Source of the DNA: an uncultured Bacteroidales bacterium
GTDB taxonomy: Bacteria; Bacteroidota; Bacteroidia; Bacteroidales; CAIXZF01
DNA length: 64,000 nt
NCBI GenBank assembly: GCA_903923925.1
Contig: CAIXZF010000115.1
Location: 32,021-96,020, forward strand
Direction of reading: 5' to 3'
Numbering within the stretch: position 1 is the first letter of the stretch; every line of letters begins with the position of its first letter. The notes beneath the pieces are model-generated. The model was not told the origin of the DNA and did not search any database. It saw only the letters and a program-made list of their open reading frames with translations. Position numbers and translations under genes: made by a program. Of the stretch, positions 16,155-26,237 are shown piece after piece.

Positions 16155-18998
16155 TTATTCCAGATTTATCATTTTAATGTTTCTGATTTCAGAGTTGGTT
16201 CTTATATTCAATAAAAACATGCCTTTTGGCTTGAGAGAAAGGGGAAATGAATGCATACCCGGGTTTAAAACGCCAGAATAAATTGTTTGAATAATCCTTC
16301 CCTGCAAGTCTGTAATTATTACGTCCGTATTTTCCGTTCTTTCTGTGTTAAAGGTTAAAACAGTCTGATTGCAAAAAGGATTAGGAGTCAGAGTTGGTGA
16401 AATCGAAAGATATTTATCCGGATCATCAATGCCAATCGCATTATTGTAACGCATTCTGGCTCTAAGCGCAGAGGCTTTGAGATCTTCAGTATAATCGCCA
16501 CCGATAAGGGCGAAAGCAACAACGAGGGAATCGCCAGGAGGCAGCAGGAAAGGGCCGGAGCTAAGCATATCGGCTACATCATTGCCGGAAGTTTGCATAC
16601 CAGCCTGATTACGGAATGATTTAAGTGCCACATACTTCTCGTTAGTTGAAAAACCATCAGAAAGATTAATGCTTGAATTTGCACCATTCAAATCGAAGGC
16701 ATAATGTTTTACCGGGCCGTTTGTGATAAGGCTGATGCCTGTCATTGGCCAGCCATCAATATAAAAAGTATATCCCATGCGTGTTGCAGAATCCCAGGCC
16801 ACGCGGTTTGAACCCGCAGTAAAAGTTGTTATATCCCAATCAAGGAAGATCCCTGCATAAAGGAAATTTACTGCTGCAGAAGTTGTGTTCCTGATTGTAT
16901 ATTCATAAATAATATATTTTTTATCCTCTACATTGTTCCAGCTGTATGTTTTCTGTTTTATTTCGGCACCAATTGCAGATGAAGCAGCGAGAGAATCATT
17001 GAAAACAGCCTGTGTTTCAACATCTGCCTTTAGCGGATTTGCAAGAATATGAACCTTTTCAATTGTTTTGAAATCGTTATCATAGCCGGTATGCGCTGCA
17101 TTAATAACAGCATCGGAAACTTTTGTATAGGAAGCTCCCAGCATAAATCCGCCACTTGAGAGGTAGGAATTCCAGTTATTGTAACTAAAACCGATGCCCT
17201 GGCCATTGTAATCATCGTTGTATCCAATCCTTCCTTTGCTGGTAACAGTGGTTTTCAGTGTTCCATTCGAAAGCGTGAGGAAATCAGCTGCGAGAACGAT
17301 TGGTGTAAATTCGAATGTTTTGTGATAAGCATCCGTATATGTAAGCTTCAGAAAAGCGGTTTCAGATGTTTGCGCAGCAGGATTTACAACAAATCTGAAG
17401 GGGAGGTTTAAATTATTAACAGAATCAGAAGCATTGAGGTTTCCCGGAGTAAATATACTGTCGATTAGTGTGATTCCCGGAGATGTGGAAGACAGTTTAA
17501 TACTCAGGCCAGGGGCAAGACTGAGGTAATTGAAGAAAACTGCTTTCATGGCTACAGTATCGCCAGGGCCGGGTGACTGAGAATTTGAAACCTGGTAAAC
17601 AACACTTTTCAACCTAACAGAGGATAAGCTATCCTGAGAAATGGCTTTTAAAAGGTTAATTCTGCCCATCCCGAGTTTGGTTGCGTAAGGGATATTGGGA
17701 GCAAGATAATCGATGCTATCGCAGGAAACACGGAGTTTCTCAGCAAGCTGGAGTGCTGATAACTGTGGATAATGCGATTTAACAATAGCAGCCGCCCCAG
17801 AAACTACAGCCGAAGCCATTGAAGTACCGGAAAGACTTTTATAGAAATACGGATAATCCCAGGTGGAAAGTATGTCTTTCCCGGGAGCACAAACATCAAC
17901 AAAATATCCATACGTGGAAGCATAGCCAGAATAGACGAACATTTTATTATCACTGGCATCTGTTGCAGCCACACTCAATACGTTATCGTAGGAAGCAGGA
18001 TAATACGGAATTTCGAGTCCATCGTTTCCTGCGGCTGCAACAACCAGGGCATTTCTGTTAAACGTAGCATAATTTACAATATCCTGACCGAACTGTCCGG
18101 CAGTATAAGGTGCACCCCAGGAGCAATTAATTACGGCACAATTATGATCGGCAGCATAAACAATTCCTTCGAATGCCCTGGTAAATTGTCCGGCAGCATT
18201 CGCAACTTTTACGGGCAAAAACTTACATTTGAACCCCACGCCTGCCACGCCTGTGAGATTATCAGTGGAGGCAGCTGCAATGCCGCATATAAGAACACCA
18301 TGAGAAGAATTGCCACCGCCGGGTGCCACCTGAGGATCGTTGTCATTTTCGCCTAAATCCCAACCCCGGAAATTATCGATATACGTGTCGTTGTCGTTAT
18401 CGATACCATCAACAGGATCGTTATAGTTATATTTCAGATTATCAATCAAATCCTCATGATCATCGTCGGTGCCTGTATCTGTGATCCCAATAACGACAGA
18501 AGAATCGCCCTGTTCAAGCTCCCATGCTTCGTATGCCTTTATCTTAGCGATATAATATTCGTTCCCGATTTTAGGGTCGTTTGGAATATACATCGGAAGC
18601 GGAACAAACTTAGGTTCAACATATTCAAAAATGCCTGTATTTCTGAGCATACCAAGTACTTTTCCAAGAGACAGGCCGGATTGGTAATGCACTTCATAAA
18701 TCAGTGAGATATCAACAAGTGGAAATCCAAAAGCATTCAGTTTTTTTTCAGGAGGCTGATGAAGAGGAAATACTTTAGCAGTCTGATTCACTTTAAGAAC
18801 ATCAAAAAGTTGGTTAAGTTCATGGTTATTGATTTTCTGAGACTTACAAGAATTTCTGTATTCAGGTTTTACTTTCGCCATTAAGGTACCTTTTAAAATA
18901 TACGATTCATTCTTATATTCTGATTGCGCATTAACTCCTGACAGGAGAATACAGAGAGCGCATAAGAGCAAAAAGAACTGTTTTGTAGGCATTGTCAT
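16155..18998 (-). CDS. Subtilisin-like serine peptidase (S8) with T9SS sorting domain
   Basis: About 947 residues from the ATG at 18998 (a second ATG lies at 18992). The signal peptide ends near SGVNAQ at residue 25. The catalytic triad is readable: Asp174 in ITDTGTDDDHEDL, His233 in SSHGVLICG and Ser393 in LSGTSMASA, with the oxyanion Asn in AAAGNDG near 325. A Ca-binding-like DPVDGIDNDNDTYIDN loop follows the Asp motif. After the peptidase come beta-rich regions and a C-terminal type A sorting domain (LTPNPFCNQ ... GMFLLNI). It is therefore exported by Sec, crosses the outer membrane by T9SS and is probably cell-surface attached. The 3' end is 1 nt from convergent mntP. Confidence 0.93.
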   Translation of the reverse strand: MTMPTKQFFLLLCALCILLSGVNAQSEYKNESYILKGTLMAKVKPEYRNSCKSQKINNHELNQLFDVLKVNQTAKVFPLHQPPEKKLNAFGFPLVDISLIYEVHYQSGLSLGKVLGMLRNTGIFEYVEPKFVPLPMYIPNDPKIGNEYYIAKIKAYEAWELEQGDSSVVIGITDTGTDDDHEDLIDNLKYNYNDPVDGIDNDNDTYIDNFRGWDLGENDNDPQVAPGGGNSSHGVLICGIAAASTDNLTGVAGVGFKCKFLPVKVANAAGQFTRAFEGIVYAADHNCAVINCSWGAPYTAGQFGQDIVNYATFNRNALVVAAAGNDGLEIPYYPASYDNVLSVAATDASDNKMFVYSGYASTYGYFVDVCAPGKDILSTWDYPYFYKSLSGTSMASAVVSGAAAIVKSHYPQLSALQLAEKLRVSCDSIDYLAPNIPYATKLGMGRINLLKAISQDSLSSVRLKSVVYQVSNSQSPGPGDTVAMKAVFFNYLSLAPGLSIKLSSTSPGITLIDSIFTPGNLNASDSVNNLNLPFRFVVNPAAQTSETAFLKLTYTDAYHKTFEFTPIVLAADFLTLSNGTLKTTVTSKGRIGYNDDYNGQGIGFSYNNWNSYLSSGGFMLGASYTKVSDAVINAAHTGYDNDFKTIEKVHILANPLKADVETQAVFNDSLAASSAIGAEIKQKTYSWNNVEDKKYIIYEYTIRNTTSAAVNFLYAGIFLDWDITTFTAGSNRVAWDSATRMGYTFYIDGWPMTGISLITNGPVKHYAFDLNGANSSINLSDGFSTNEKYVALKSFRNQAGMQTSGNDVADMLSSGPFLLPPGDSLVVAFALIGGDYTEDLKASALRARMRYNNAIGIDDPDKYLSISPTLTPNPFCNQTVLTFNTERTENTDVIITDLQGRIIQTIYSGVLNPGMHSFPLSLKPKGMFLLNIRTNSEIRNIKMINLE

Positions 18999-19018
18999 CA
19001 ATAGTGACTTTTGATGCA

Positions 19019-19053
19019 CAAAAATATAGCATAAATCAAAGGATTTTAACAAA
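19019..19053 (-). promoter_or_regulatory. Putative promoter of the S8 peptidase gene
   Basis: Minus-strand TTTG (19053-19050), a 23-nt spacer, and TATTTTTG (19026-19019), ending 20 nt before the ATG at 18998. The spacer is slightly long. Confidence 0.4.
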
Positions 19054-19099
19054 TCACGAAGAAATCGGCAATAAATGATTTGAAATGCAGACAGCTAAG

Positions 19100-21166
19100 T
19101 CAGTGTTTAACAAATTTCCGGGTAAACACAGTAGTTCCATCCGTAACTTTAAGCAAATAAAATCCGGGGTTAAGAGATTCGATCCGGATTGTATTTAATT
19201 CGGCTTTATGAAGTTTGCCTGTTTGCCCGGTTGATCCTAAAACATCTGAAATTACATATGCAGCATTCGGTTTATCCACATCATAGTCGAGGTAAAGCTG
19301 GGTTGTAGCTGGATTTGGATAGAGCTTCACTTTTGCATATTTAGCGTCGTAGGAGTTAATTCCTGAAAAACTACCTTGTCCGCATGGAGTTGAATCGTTT
19401 TTGAAATAATTTCTGACCATATCGATTCGTTGATTCATAACAGTAATTGCTGCAGATGCATTTGTATCTGAATAATTACGCCCTGTAACGAAAGCGATAT
19501 CGAGAGGTTGCATTGTTGTTTTATTAATAACGAAAGGGCCTAAAATTGCAATCCCTCTTCGGTCGGCGGGTGGATTGCCGGTTTCCAGTTCAGTCCATGA
19601 AGGCCCGGAGCCACCAGCTCCAGTTGTAAACCCGGCAGGTTGAATACCATCTGTTCCCCAGTTACAGGGATCGGTAAGCGCGGGAAACATAAACCTGCAT
19701 TCAGGTCCTGTTGCACCACTGCCCGGATGCCCGTTTCCTCCATAACTGCAAGCTTGCCCATCGCGCCAGTTTCCCCTGAGATAGCTAATGTATTCAGAAC
19801 CAATTTGAGGGTCACTGGTTGGGCCTGAAGGTGAATTATTGAAATACCGGGATCCCATTAGTCCAAGGCGTTCATCGTCGCGATCGCCATTGCCAAAACC
19901 GAAACCATTAATACTCATATCGCAAGGTGAATGAGTGAGCGAATCATATTGAGGATCATCGAGTGTATTAGGTTCCATAAAAGGACCAGCAAGAATCGTA
20001 AGTGACTGAGCCGGAGGAAAAGTCCCATAATGAGCTGGAAGACCAGTACCATCAACATTAGTGCCGTTGTAAAAAAATACAGAGCCACGTGAAACGTCAG
20101 TTCCAACATAATCGTCCCACAAAGAACCTAGATCTCCATCAATAAACAATCCAATTATGCCTTCACCATAGTCGTAGGTAGAACGGTTATAAACCTCAAG
20201 ATGCATAAATACAGTATTCCAAAGGGCAGAATCCTGCTGACAATCGAAGGCATAGGTCATTGAATGAATTTCGACACCTAAGGCCTCTCCCTGTGTTTCA
20301 GAGTGAATACCTGCCTTATCATTATATATACTAAAAATAGCCATATCGCCACGTATTAAAGGATAATCTCCTTTCAACGGATTGTATACATTGTCTCCGT
20401 CCACATCTTTAAAAGGTGCAAGTTTAGCCGATTCACCGAGGGCGGTATTGCCATTACCCGGCCAGGTAGCTATTGCAGTTATCGGAATATAGCCCGGCTG
20501 CCACCAATGTGAGTTGTGCCATGCAATTTCAGAACGCCTGAGTTTCCATACTTTAGTCCATGTTTTTATATATTGATTATCATAATTTGTTGAAACAGGA
20601 CCGGAATAAAAATCCTGTCCCGGAACTCTGTACCGTTCAGCGGCGATATGATACTGACCGTTAACATCGCGGCCGGCAATCCACATACTGAAATTAAATA
20701 TACTTGATGCCTGGCCAGATTTAGGAACAACATAATGGTTCCCTCCAGTCAGATCCCAAAACTGGTTACCATATGAGTTAATAAGAGCACTCACATTATT
20801 GATATTGAGTGTATCTCGACAAGGATTTTCGACAAACACAGATACCTTAGAATTAATTATTGCAGGGTTCACATAATCAAGCAATTTGTATAAAATATTA
20901 ACCCATCCGTGCGCATAAATGGAAGGTTTGAAGGTGATTGTATTGTAGGTATAGGTTCTTATACCATATCCATTTGCAGGAGATCCTACAAAAAACAAAT
21001 ACAGAGAATCTCCGTCAGGGTCATAATCATTGGCAAGAATATTAACAGTTACACTATCACCATATGACACATATGCTGTATCATTTATAGCAACAGGAGG
21101 AACATTCTGGGCCAGAATCCTTAATGTTGAAAGGAAAAACATGAATAGAAAGTAATTTGTTTTCAT
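19100..21166 (-). CDS. Large secreted protein with T9SS sorting domain
   Basis: About 688 residues from the ATG at 21166, where the signal peptide begins (MKTNYFLFMFFL ... ILAQ). An ATG at 21214 would add 16 residues before it. Residues about 25-95 form a cadherin/Big-like domain (AINDTAYVSYGDSVTVNILANDYDPDGDSLY). The middle is a large region of unknown fold rich in Gly, Trp and Asp (DVDGDNVYNPLKGDYP, IDGDLGSLWDDYVG). The C terminus is a type A sorting domain (VKLYPNPATTQLYL ... GFYLLKV). No catalytic motif was recognised. It is probably a cell-surface protein; it precedes the S8 peptidase gene on the same strand. Confidence 0.82.
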   Translation of the reverse strand: MKTNYFLFMFFLSTLRILAQNVPPVAINDTAYVSYGDSVTVNILANDYDPDGDSLYLFFVGSPANGYGIRTYTYNTITFKPSIYAHGWVNILYKLLDYVNPAIINSKVSVFVENPCRDTLNINNVSALINSYGNQFWDLTGGNHYVVPKSGQASSIFNFSMWIAGRDVNGQYHIAAERYRVPGQDFYSGPVSTNYDNQYIKTWTKVWKLRRSEIAWHNSHWWQPGYIPITAIATWPGNGNTALGESAKLAPFKDVDGDNVYNPLKGDYPLIRGDMAIFSIYNDKAGIHSETQGEALGVEIHSMTYAFDCQQDSALWNTVFMHLEVYNRSTYDYGEGIIGLFIDGDLGSLWDDYVGTDVSRGSVFFYNGTNVDGTGLPAHYGTFPPAQSLTILAGPFMEPNTLDDPQYDSLTHSPCDMSINGFGFGNGDRDDERLGLMGSRYFNNSPSGPTSDPQIGSEYISYLRGNWRDGQACSYGGNGHPGSGATGPECRFMFPALTDPCNWGTDGIQPAGFTTGAGGSGPSWTELETGNPPADRRGIAILGPFVINKTTMQPLDIAFVTGRNYSDTNASAAITVMNQRIDMVRNYFKNDSTPCGQGSFSGINSYDAKYAKVKLYPNPATTQLYLDYDVDKPNAAYVISDVLGSTGQTGKLHKAELNTIRIESLNPGFYLLKVTDGTTVFTRKFVKH

Positions 21167-21286
21167 ACCTTTAGATTTTCCATTAAAGATAATTTCTGAA
21201 AATCCCGGAAGCAATACAAAACCAGATAACGGTTGAGTATTTTCAGGATGCGGTAGTTTGCAAGGAGAAGACAGTATAAAGTTGAA

Positions 21287-21757
21287 TTAAGCCTGTGAAG
21301 GAGGAATCATTTCCAAGAAGGAAGGAATTTCCGGAAGGAGTTTAAACGCCTCAGTTTTGTGGTCTATTGCGATGCAATAATGGCTTAGTCCATTGGTGAT
21401 AAGCAGCAATCCGACTTTGAATTTTAGGTTATACCTGGCGGCCTGTTCAAGCGTCGACTGACTTAATTTTACTGAGGGAGCTTTGCACTCAATCAGCAGA
21501 ACCGGTGAAGTATTTTTATCGTAAACGAGTGCATCGAATCGTTTTGATAAGGTATTGATTATTAGTGCCTTTTCAACAGCGATAAGGGAAGAAGGAACTA
21601 ATTTCTCCTCGATCATGTACCATAGAATATGTTGTCGGACCCATTCTTCTGGAGTCAGGACTACCCATTTTTTTCTGACCACATCAAATACAAGCTCTCT
21701 CCCATCTTTTGCGATTGTCCGGATTGGAAATTCAGGAAAATTCAGATTTCGGGTCAT
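21287..21757 (-). CDS. Stand-alone HsdR N-terminal (PD-(D/E)XK) domain protein
   Basis: A 156-residue protein like the N-terminal nuclease domain of type I restriction HsdR subunits, but with no helicase part and no hsdM or hsdS nearby. The nuclease motif is RFDALVYD, then LLIECKAP, i.e. Asp followed by Glu-x-Lys. Short proteins of this type are widespread in Bacteroidota as single genes, so a DNA-repair or housekeeping role is more likely than restriction. It follows the pseudouridine synthase gene by 3 nt. Confidence 0.85.
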   Translation of the reverse strand: MTRNLNFPEFPIRTIAKDGRELVFDVVRKKWVVLTPEEWVRQHILWYMIEEKLVPSSLIAVEKALIINTLSKRFDALVYDKNTSPVLLIECKAPSVKLSQSTLEQAARYNLKFKVGLLLITNGLSHYCIAIDHKTEAFKLLPEIPSFLEMIPPSQA

Positions 21758-21760
21758 TGC

Positions 21761-22462
21761 TTAAAATTGATTGAGGAAATAATCCCATAATGGATCTGAT
21801 GGAGGGCGTGCTACGACATGGACAAGTTCATTTTTAACAGGGTGTATAAACTTTAAATCCACAGAATGAAGGTGAATAGAGGCGTTGTTGTTTGAACGGG
21901 GATATCCATATTTCAGATCCCCTTTGATAGGGCAGCCAATGGCAGACAATTGGCATCTGATCTGGTGGTGGCGACCAGTTAGAAGATTGATTTTCAGAAG
22001 ATAGTACTGATCACTATGAGCAATAAGCTCGTAAATGAGTTCAGCTTTCTGTGCATCGGCTGAAGGTTGTTTTAGTGCGAAGGACTTATTCTTCTCCGTA
22101 TTCCTTTTAAGGTAATGTACCAGATGATCGGTTTGCATCGGGGGCGGATTTTTTACAACAGCCCAGTATGTTTTCTCGAGTTTTCGTTCTTTAAGTAATT
22201 CGTTCATACGTGTAAGAGCCTTGCTTGTTCTGGCAAAAGCAACTGCTCCGCTCACAGGCCTGTCGAGACGGTGAATTACACCCAGGAAGACCTCACCAGG
22301 CTTGTTGTATTTTTTTGCGATATATTTTTTGACTGTTTCACTAAGGGGTTCATCGCCGGTTTTATCACCCTGAACAATCTCCGAAGGGAGTTTATTAACG
22401 ATGATAAGATGGTTATCTTCAAAGAGAATCCTTTCGGAAATATCAATATTGTTCTCTTTCAT
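21761..22462 (-). CDS. RluA-family pseudouridine synthase
   Basis: About 233 residues from the ATG at 22462; an upstream in-frame TTG at 22474 is less likely. The catalytic motif [16 protein letters not shown] contains the essential Asp, and [10 protein letters not shown] and GDLKYGYP are the other family blocks. There is no N-terminal S4 domain, so it resembles the short RluA/RluC/TruC-like group; the RNA target cannot be told. It overlaps the end of panB by 20 nt, indicating translational coupling. Confidence 0.92.
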   Translation of the reverse strand: MKENNIDISERILFEDNHLIIVNKLPSEIVQGDKTGDEPLSETVKKYIAKKYNKPGEVFLGVIHRLDRPVSGAVAFARTSKALTRMNELLKERKLEKTYWAVVKNPPPMQTDHLVHYLKRNTEKNKSFALKQPSADAQKAELIYELIAHSDQYYLLKINLLTGRHHQIRCQLSAIGCPIKGDLKYGYPRSNNNASIHLHSVDLKFIHPVKNELVHVVARPPSDPLWDYFLNQF

Positions 22463-23261
22463 TCGGGAAATCAAGTGATTTTATATCCGTAATGTAGGCT
22501 GAAACAGAACCCTTTATTTCTTCACTCAGGTTATGATAGCGGCGCAGGAAACGGGGCGAAAACTTTGTTGTTATTCCGAGCATATCATGAAGCACCAATA
22601 CCTGTCCGTCGACTTTGCCACCTGCTCCGATGCCGATAATAGGAATTTTAAGTTCAATTGCAACGCGGGCAGCCAGAGCTGCAGGAATTTTTTCGAGCAC
22701 AATGGCAAAGCAACCGGCCTCTTCGAGCAAATGCGCATCTTCTATAAGTTTGTTTGCCTCATGTTCCTCTTTTGCTCTTACCACATAGGTGCCAAATTTA
22801 TGGATTGACTGAGGAGTTAGTCCAAGGTGCCCCATTACCGGTATTCCGGCAGAAAGAATCCTGTCGACTGATTCAATAACTTCGCGTCCGCCTTCGAGTT
22901 TAACGGCATCGGCACCTGATTCCTTCATTATCCGGATTGCAGAATTCAGGGCCTCCTTTGAATTTCCCTGATAGGTACCAAAGGGCATATCCACAACAAC
23001 CAAAGCCCTGTTAATACCCCGAACCACAGAACTGGCATGATAAATCATCTCATTGAGGGTAATTGGCAGGGTTGTGCGGTGGCCGGCCATAACATTTGAA
23101 GCGGAGTCACCTACCAGGATAACTTCAATTCCAGCCTCATCCAGAAGCGTTGCAAAAGAAAAGTCGTATGCGGTGAGCATCGCTATTTTCTCGCCACGCA
23201 GTTTCATTTCCTGAAGTACGTGTGTGGTTATCTTGGATGGTGTAAATCTGTTTGGTGACAT
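22443..23261 (-). CDS. panB: 3-methyl-2-oxobutanoate hydroxymethyltransferase
   Basis: It transfers a hydroxymethyl group from 5,10-methylene-THF to ketoisovalerate, the first committed step of pantothenate synthesis. About 272 residues from the ATG at 23261. Family blocks are [28 protein letters not shown] with the Mg-binding Asp, [22 protein letters not shown] and the [20 protein letters not shown] stretch. The ATG at 23261 is preferred over a TTG at 23279, because that TTG falls inside a TAAATTTG -7 box. It heads a panB-rluA-HsdRN operon. Confidence 0.96.
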   Translation of the reverse strand: MSPNRFTPSKITTHVLQEMKLRGEKIAMLTAYDFSFATLLDEAGIEVILVGDSASNVMAGHRTTLPITLNEMIYHASSVVRGINRALVVVDMPFGTYQGNSKEALNSAIRIMKESGADAVKLEGGREVIESVDRILSAGIPVMGHLGLTPQSIHKFGTYVVRAKEEHEANKLIEDAHLLEEAGCFAIVLEKIPAALAARVAIELKIPIIGIGAGGKVDGQVLVLHDMLGITTKFSPRFLRRYHNLSEEIKGSVSAYITDIKSLDFPNEREQY

Positions 23262-23276
23262 ATGCCTGATTTTTCG

Positions 23277-23284
23277 CAAATTTA
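23277..23284 (-). promoter_or_regulatory. Putative -7 box of panB
   Basis: TAAATTTG on the minus strand, ending 15 nt before the panB ATG; no good -33 TTG at the expected distance. Confidence 0.35.
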
Positions 23285-23310
23285 CATTTTTTTAAACCCT
23301 GACTGATAAA

Positions 23311-26199
23311 ATGGCTCTGAGATCGTCCCGATTCGTAAGTATATTTTTCGTGATTGTTGTAACGAATTGTTTTTCTGTTGTTTATGCTCAATATTTCAGT
23401 CTGGGACAGGATCCGTTTTCCACGAAATGGAGGCAAATAAGCACAGAACATTTCAGGTTAATTTTTCCAGACAGTTTCAGGCTTGAGTCGAACAGGCTCG
23501 CAAACATGCTTGAATCCTCATACAGCCGGGTAAGTGCAAGTATGGTTGCTAAACCGTATAGGATTCCCTTAATAATTCATAACCAAGGTGTTATTTCGAA
23601 TGCAATTGTTGGGTTGGCACCAAAACGCATGGAGTTCTTCACTACTCAGCCACAAGATATGTATTCTCAGGATTGGCTGGATCAGCTGGTATTGCATGAA
23701 ATGAGGCATGTGATGCAAATAACTCGTACGAAAACAGGCTTTGGGAAAGTACTTCCATGGTTTTTTGGTGAACAGATTACGGCAGGAATAATCGGTGTTT
23801 TCCTTCCTTCATGGGTAATAGAAGGGGATGCGGTAATTTCTGAAACTGCCTTAAGTAAAAGTGGCAGGGGTCGTGTTCCAGCCTTTGAGATGGAGCTCAG
23901 GGCACAGCTTGTTGAGAAAGGCAGTTTTTCATACGACAAGGCTGTATTCGGTTCGTACCGGGATTTTATTCCTGATCAGTATGTGCTTGGATATCATCTT
24001 GCTGCAACAGGCAGAAAGAACTTTGGTGCAGCTATGTGGTCGAAAGTATTTGAAGAAGTGGGCAGAAAGCCTTTTTTGATCACAGCCTTTTCTCATGGAA
24101 TAAAAAAAGTAAGCGGATACAGCAAAAGCAGGTTCTATAAGGAAAGCATGAAGGAACTATCTTCAATTTATGGGGTTCAATCCGAAACTAAGAAAAAGAA
24201 TTCCCGAGAAGCCTTTTATTCCTACCGTTGTCCGGCTTATGTAAACGATTCAACAGTTTTTGCATTAAAAACCAGTATTGATGATATCGACAGATTTGTA
24301 GTACTTTGTAAAGGTAAAGAGCAAAATTTATTTACCCCCGGCCAGATACAAGATAAGCTTATTTCAGTAAATGGCAGGATCTACTGGGCTGAAATTCAAA
24401 ATGATATACGGTGGGAACAGGAAAGTTATTCTGTTATTAAGGAATTCGATCCTGTTCGTAAAAAGCTGCAGACTTTATCAAAAAAATCAAGATATTTTGC
24501 TCCCTCTATATCAAAATCGGGGACAAAACTATGCGTTGTGGAAGTAGGTAAGGATTATAAAAATAAACTTATCATTCTGAATTCAGCTTCAGGAGAAGTT
24601 CTTAAATCAATACAACTACCAGAAAACCAATTCATACAGACGCCCGTTTTTGATAATACCGGAATGTGTGTTCTGGCAACTATCATTGGCAAAAGTGGGA
24701 AAAGTATAGGTTTAATCAGGCTGGATTCGGGTACAGTGAGGTATCTTATTCCATTTGCTGATTATGAAATCTCACATCCAGTTCAAAATGCTGAGAAGAT
24801 CTATTTCATTGCCGGGTATGGAGGCATCAGTAATATTTTTTCAATTGACATGAATGGCAACAACTTACGCCAGATAACGGATTCAAAATTTGGGATTGGG
24901 GAGTTTTCTGTATTTCCAAAAACCGATCAGATTTGTTATTCCGATTACACTTCCGATGGTTATCGGATCAGGTTTTCGTCCATTGATCCGGAAATTTTAC
25001 AAAAACCGATCTCCAAGGCGTATTCAATTTCAGGACTTGACAGCATCATTGCCAGGCAGGAAAATACTTTGGCAACAGGCAGGCAGACCACAGAATACAG
25101 GAATAATTCAAAATCAGACAGTGTTTATGCTGTAAAAACATATAAGCGAATCACAAACTTGCTGAATTTTCATAGCTGGGCTCCAGTGTATATAGATGCT
25201 ACTAATCAAACATTTAACCCCGGAATCAGTATTATGTCGCAGGATTTGCTGAGCACTTCCGTTTTCACAGCCGGGTATGAATACCTCACGAATGAGGACG
25301 TTGGCAGATACCACTTTTCTTACAGTTACCAGGGATTTTATCCTACCATAGACTTCAGTTATGAAGGAGGCGACAGGGCTGGTCAGTATTATTCGAAGGC
25401 TGAAAATATTTACAAACGATTCACCTGGAAGGAACAAACTCTAAAAACAGGGATTACTTTACCTCTTGATTTTTCCAGAAATAAAATTTTTCAAGGCCTT
25501 CAGTTTTCTTTGAATTCTACCTGGTTTGAAACGAAGTTAACAGATTTAAAACTGACAAATTTCTTTGAGGGCAATTTCCAAAGCCTTGATTATCGGATTT
25601 ATGCATACAGCTATTTAAAGTCGCCGCAGAAAAACATGTATCCAAAGTTCGGTATCACAGCAAATTTTCAATACAAGCATACGCCATTGGGTGGCAAAAA
25701 TCTTGGAACAATTTTCAATGCAGGAACGCAGATCTTCCTTCCTGGCATCATGAAGCACCATGGAGGAAGAATAATTCTTTCATACCAGCAGCGGACTCCC
25801 GAACTCTATACCTTCTCTGACCTCAGCATTGTTGTGCCTGGATATAGTGGCTATACCGGCAATCAATTCCGCTTGTTCTACACAGATTACAAATTTCCGT
25901 TCTGGTATCCTGACCTGAGCATTCCTTCTGTTTTATATTTGAAAAGACTAACTGCCAAGTGTTTTTATGCGACATCAGAAAGCGATAAGCAAGGAATTCC
26001 GGAGAAGTATACAGCAGCTGGATTTGAACTCAGTTCAGAAATTCATCTCTTCAGATTTTATGCCCCAATTGATATTGGTTTCAGAAGTATCTACCAGGCA
26101 GATTCGAAAGTATGGAAAACAGAAGTTGTATATCAGATCAATTTCGACCGTTTTATGGGTAATAATAAATTCCGCAAATACCAATATGCAAAGATGTAA
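23311..26199 (+). CDS. Gluzincin-like HExxH domain, beta-propeller and outer-membrane barrel protein
   Basis: A 962-residue exported protein. A signal peptide covers residues 1-26 (cut after VVYAQ). Residues about 40-185 look like a gluzincin/peptidase MA domain: HEMRH at 129-133 supplies HExxH, and SWVIEGDAVISET puts a possible third zinc ligand at Glu171. Residues about 230-560 are TolB-like propeller repeats (YWAEIQ, APSISKSGTKLCVVE, YFIAGYGGISNIFSIDMNGNN). From about 620 to the end there are alternating amphipathic strands typical of an outer-membrane barrel, ending in QINFDRFMGNN. It may be an outer-membrane protein with a periplasmic peptidase-like arm. Function unknown. It is divergent from panB. 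Confidence 0.72.
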   Translation: MALRSSRFVSIFFVIVVTNCFSVVYAQYFSLGQDPFSTKWRQISTEHFRLIFPDSFRLESNRLANMLESSYSRVSASMVAKPYRIPLIIHNQGVISNAIVGLAPKRMEFFTTQPQDMYSQDWLDQLVLHEMRHVMQITRTKTGFGKVLPWFFGEQITAGIIGVFLPSWVIEGDAVISETALSKSGRGRVPAFEMELRAQLVEKGSFSYDKAVFGSYRDFIPDQYVLGYHLAATGRKNFGAAMWSKVFEEVGRKPFLITAFSHGIKKVSGYSKSRFYKESMKELSSIYGVQSETKKKNSREAFYSYRCPAYVNDSTVFALKTSIDDIDRFVVLCKGKEQNLFTPGQIQDKLISVNGRIYWAEIQNDIRWEQESYSVIKEFDPVRKKLQTLSKKSRYFAPSISKSGTKLCVVEVGKDYKNKLIILNSASGEVLKSIQLPENQFIQTPVFDNTGMCVLATIIGKSGKSIGLIRLDSGTVRYLIPFADYEISHPVQNAEKIYFIAGYGGISNIFSIDMNGNNLRQITDSKFGIGEFSVFPKTDQICYSDYTSDGYRIRFSSIDPEILQKPISKAYSISGLDSIIARQENTLATGRQTTEYRNNSKSDSVYAVKTYKRITNLLNFHSWAPVYIDATNQTFNPGISIMSQDLLSTSVFTAGYEYLTNEDVGRYHFSYSYQGFYPTIDFSYEGGDRAGQYYSKAENIYKRFTWKEQTLKTGITLPLDFSRNKIFQGLQFSLNSTWFETKLTDLKLTNFFEGNFQSLDYRIYAYSYLKSPQKNMYPKFGITANFQYKHTPLGGKNLGTIFNAGTQIFLPGIMKHHGGRIILSYQQRTPELYTFSDLSIVVPGYSGYTGNQFRLFYTDYKFPFWYPDLSIPSVLYLKRLTAKCFYATSESDKQGIPEKYTAAGFELSSEIHLFRFYAPIDIGFRSIYQADSKVWKTEVVYQINFDRFMGNNKFRKYQYAKM

Positions 26200-26237
26200 A
26201 ACTTCGGTATCTTCGCGGCTCAAATACCAATTGTGAG

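Noticed and set aside
21287..21757. A type I restriction system
   Set aside because: Only the N-terminal nuclease domain is present, with no helicase, methylase or specificity gene nearby.
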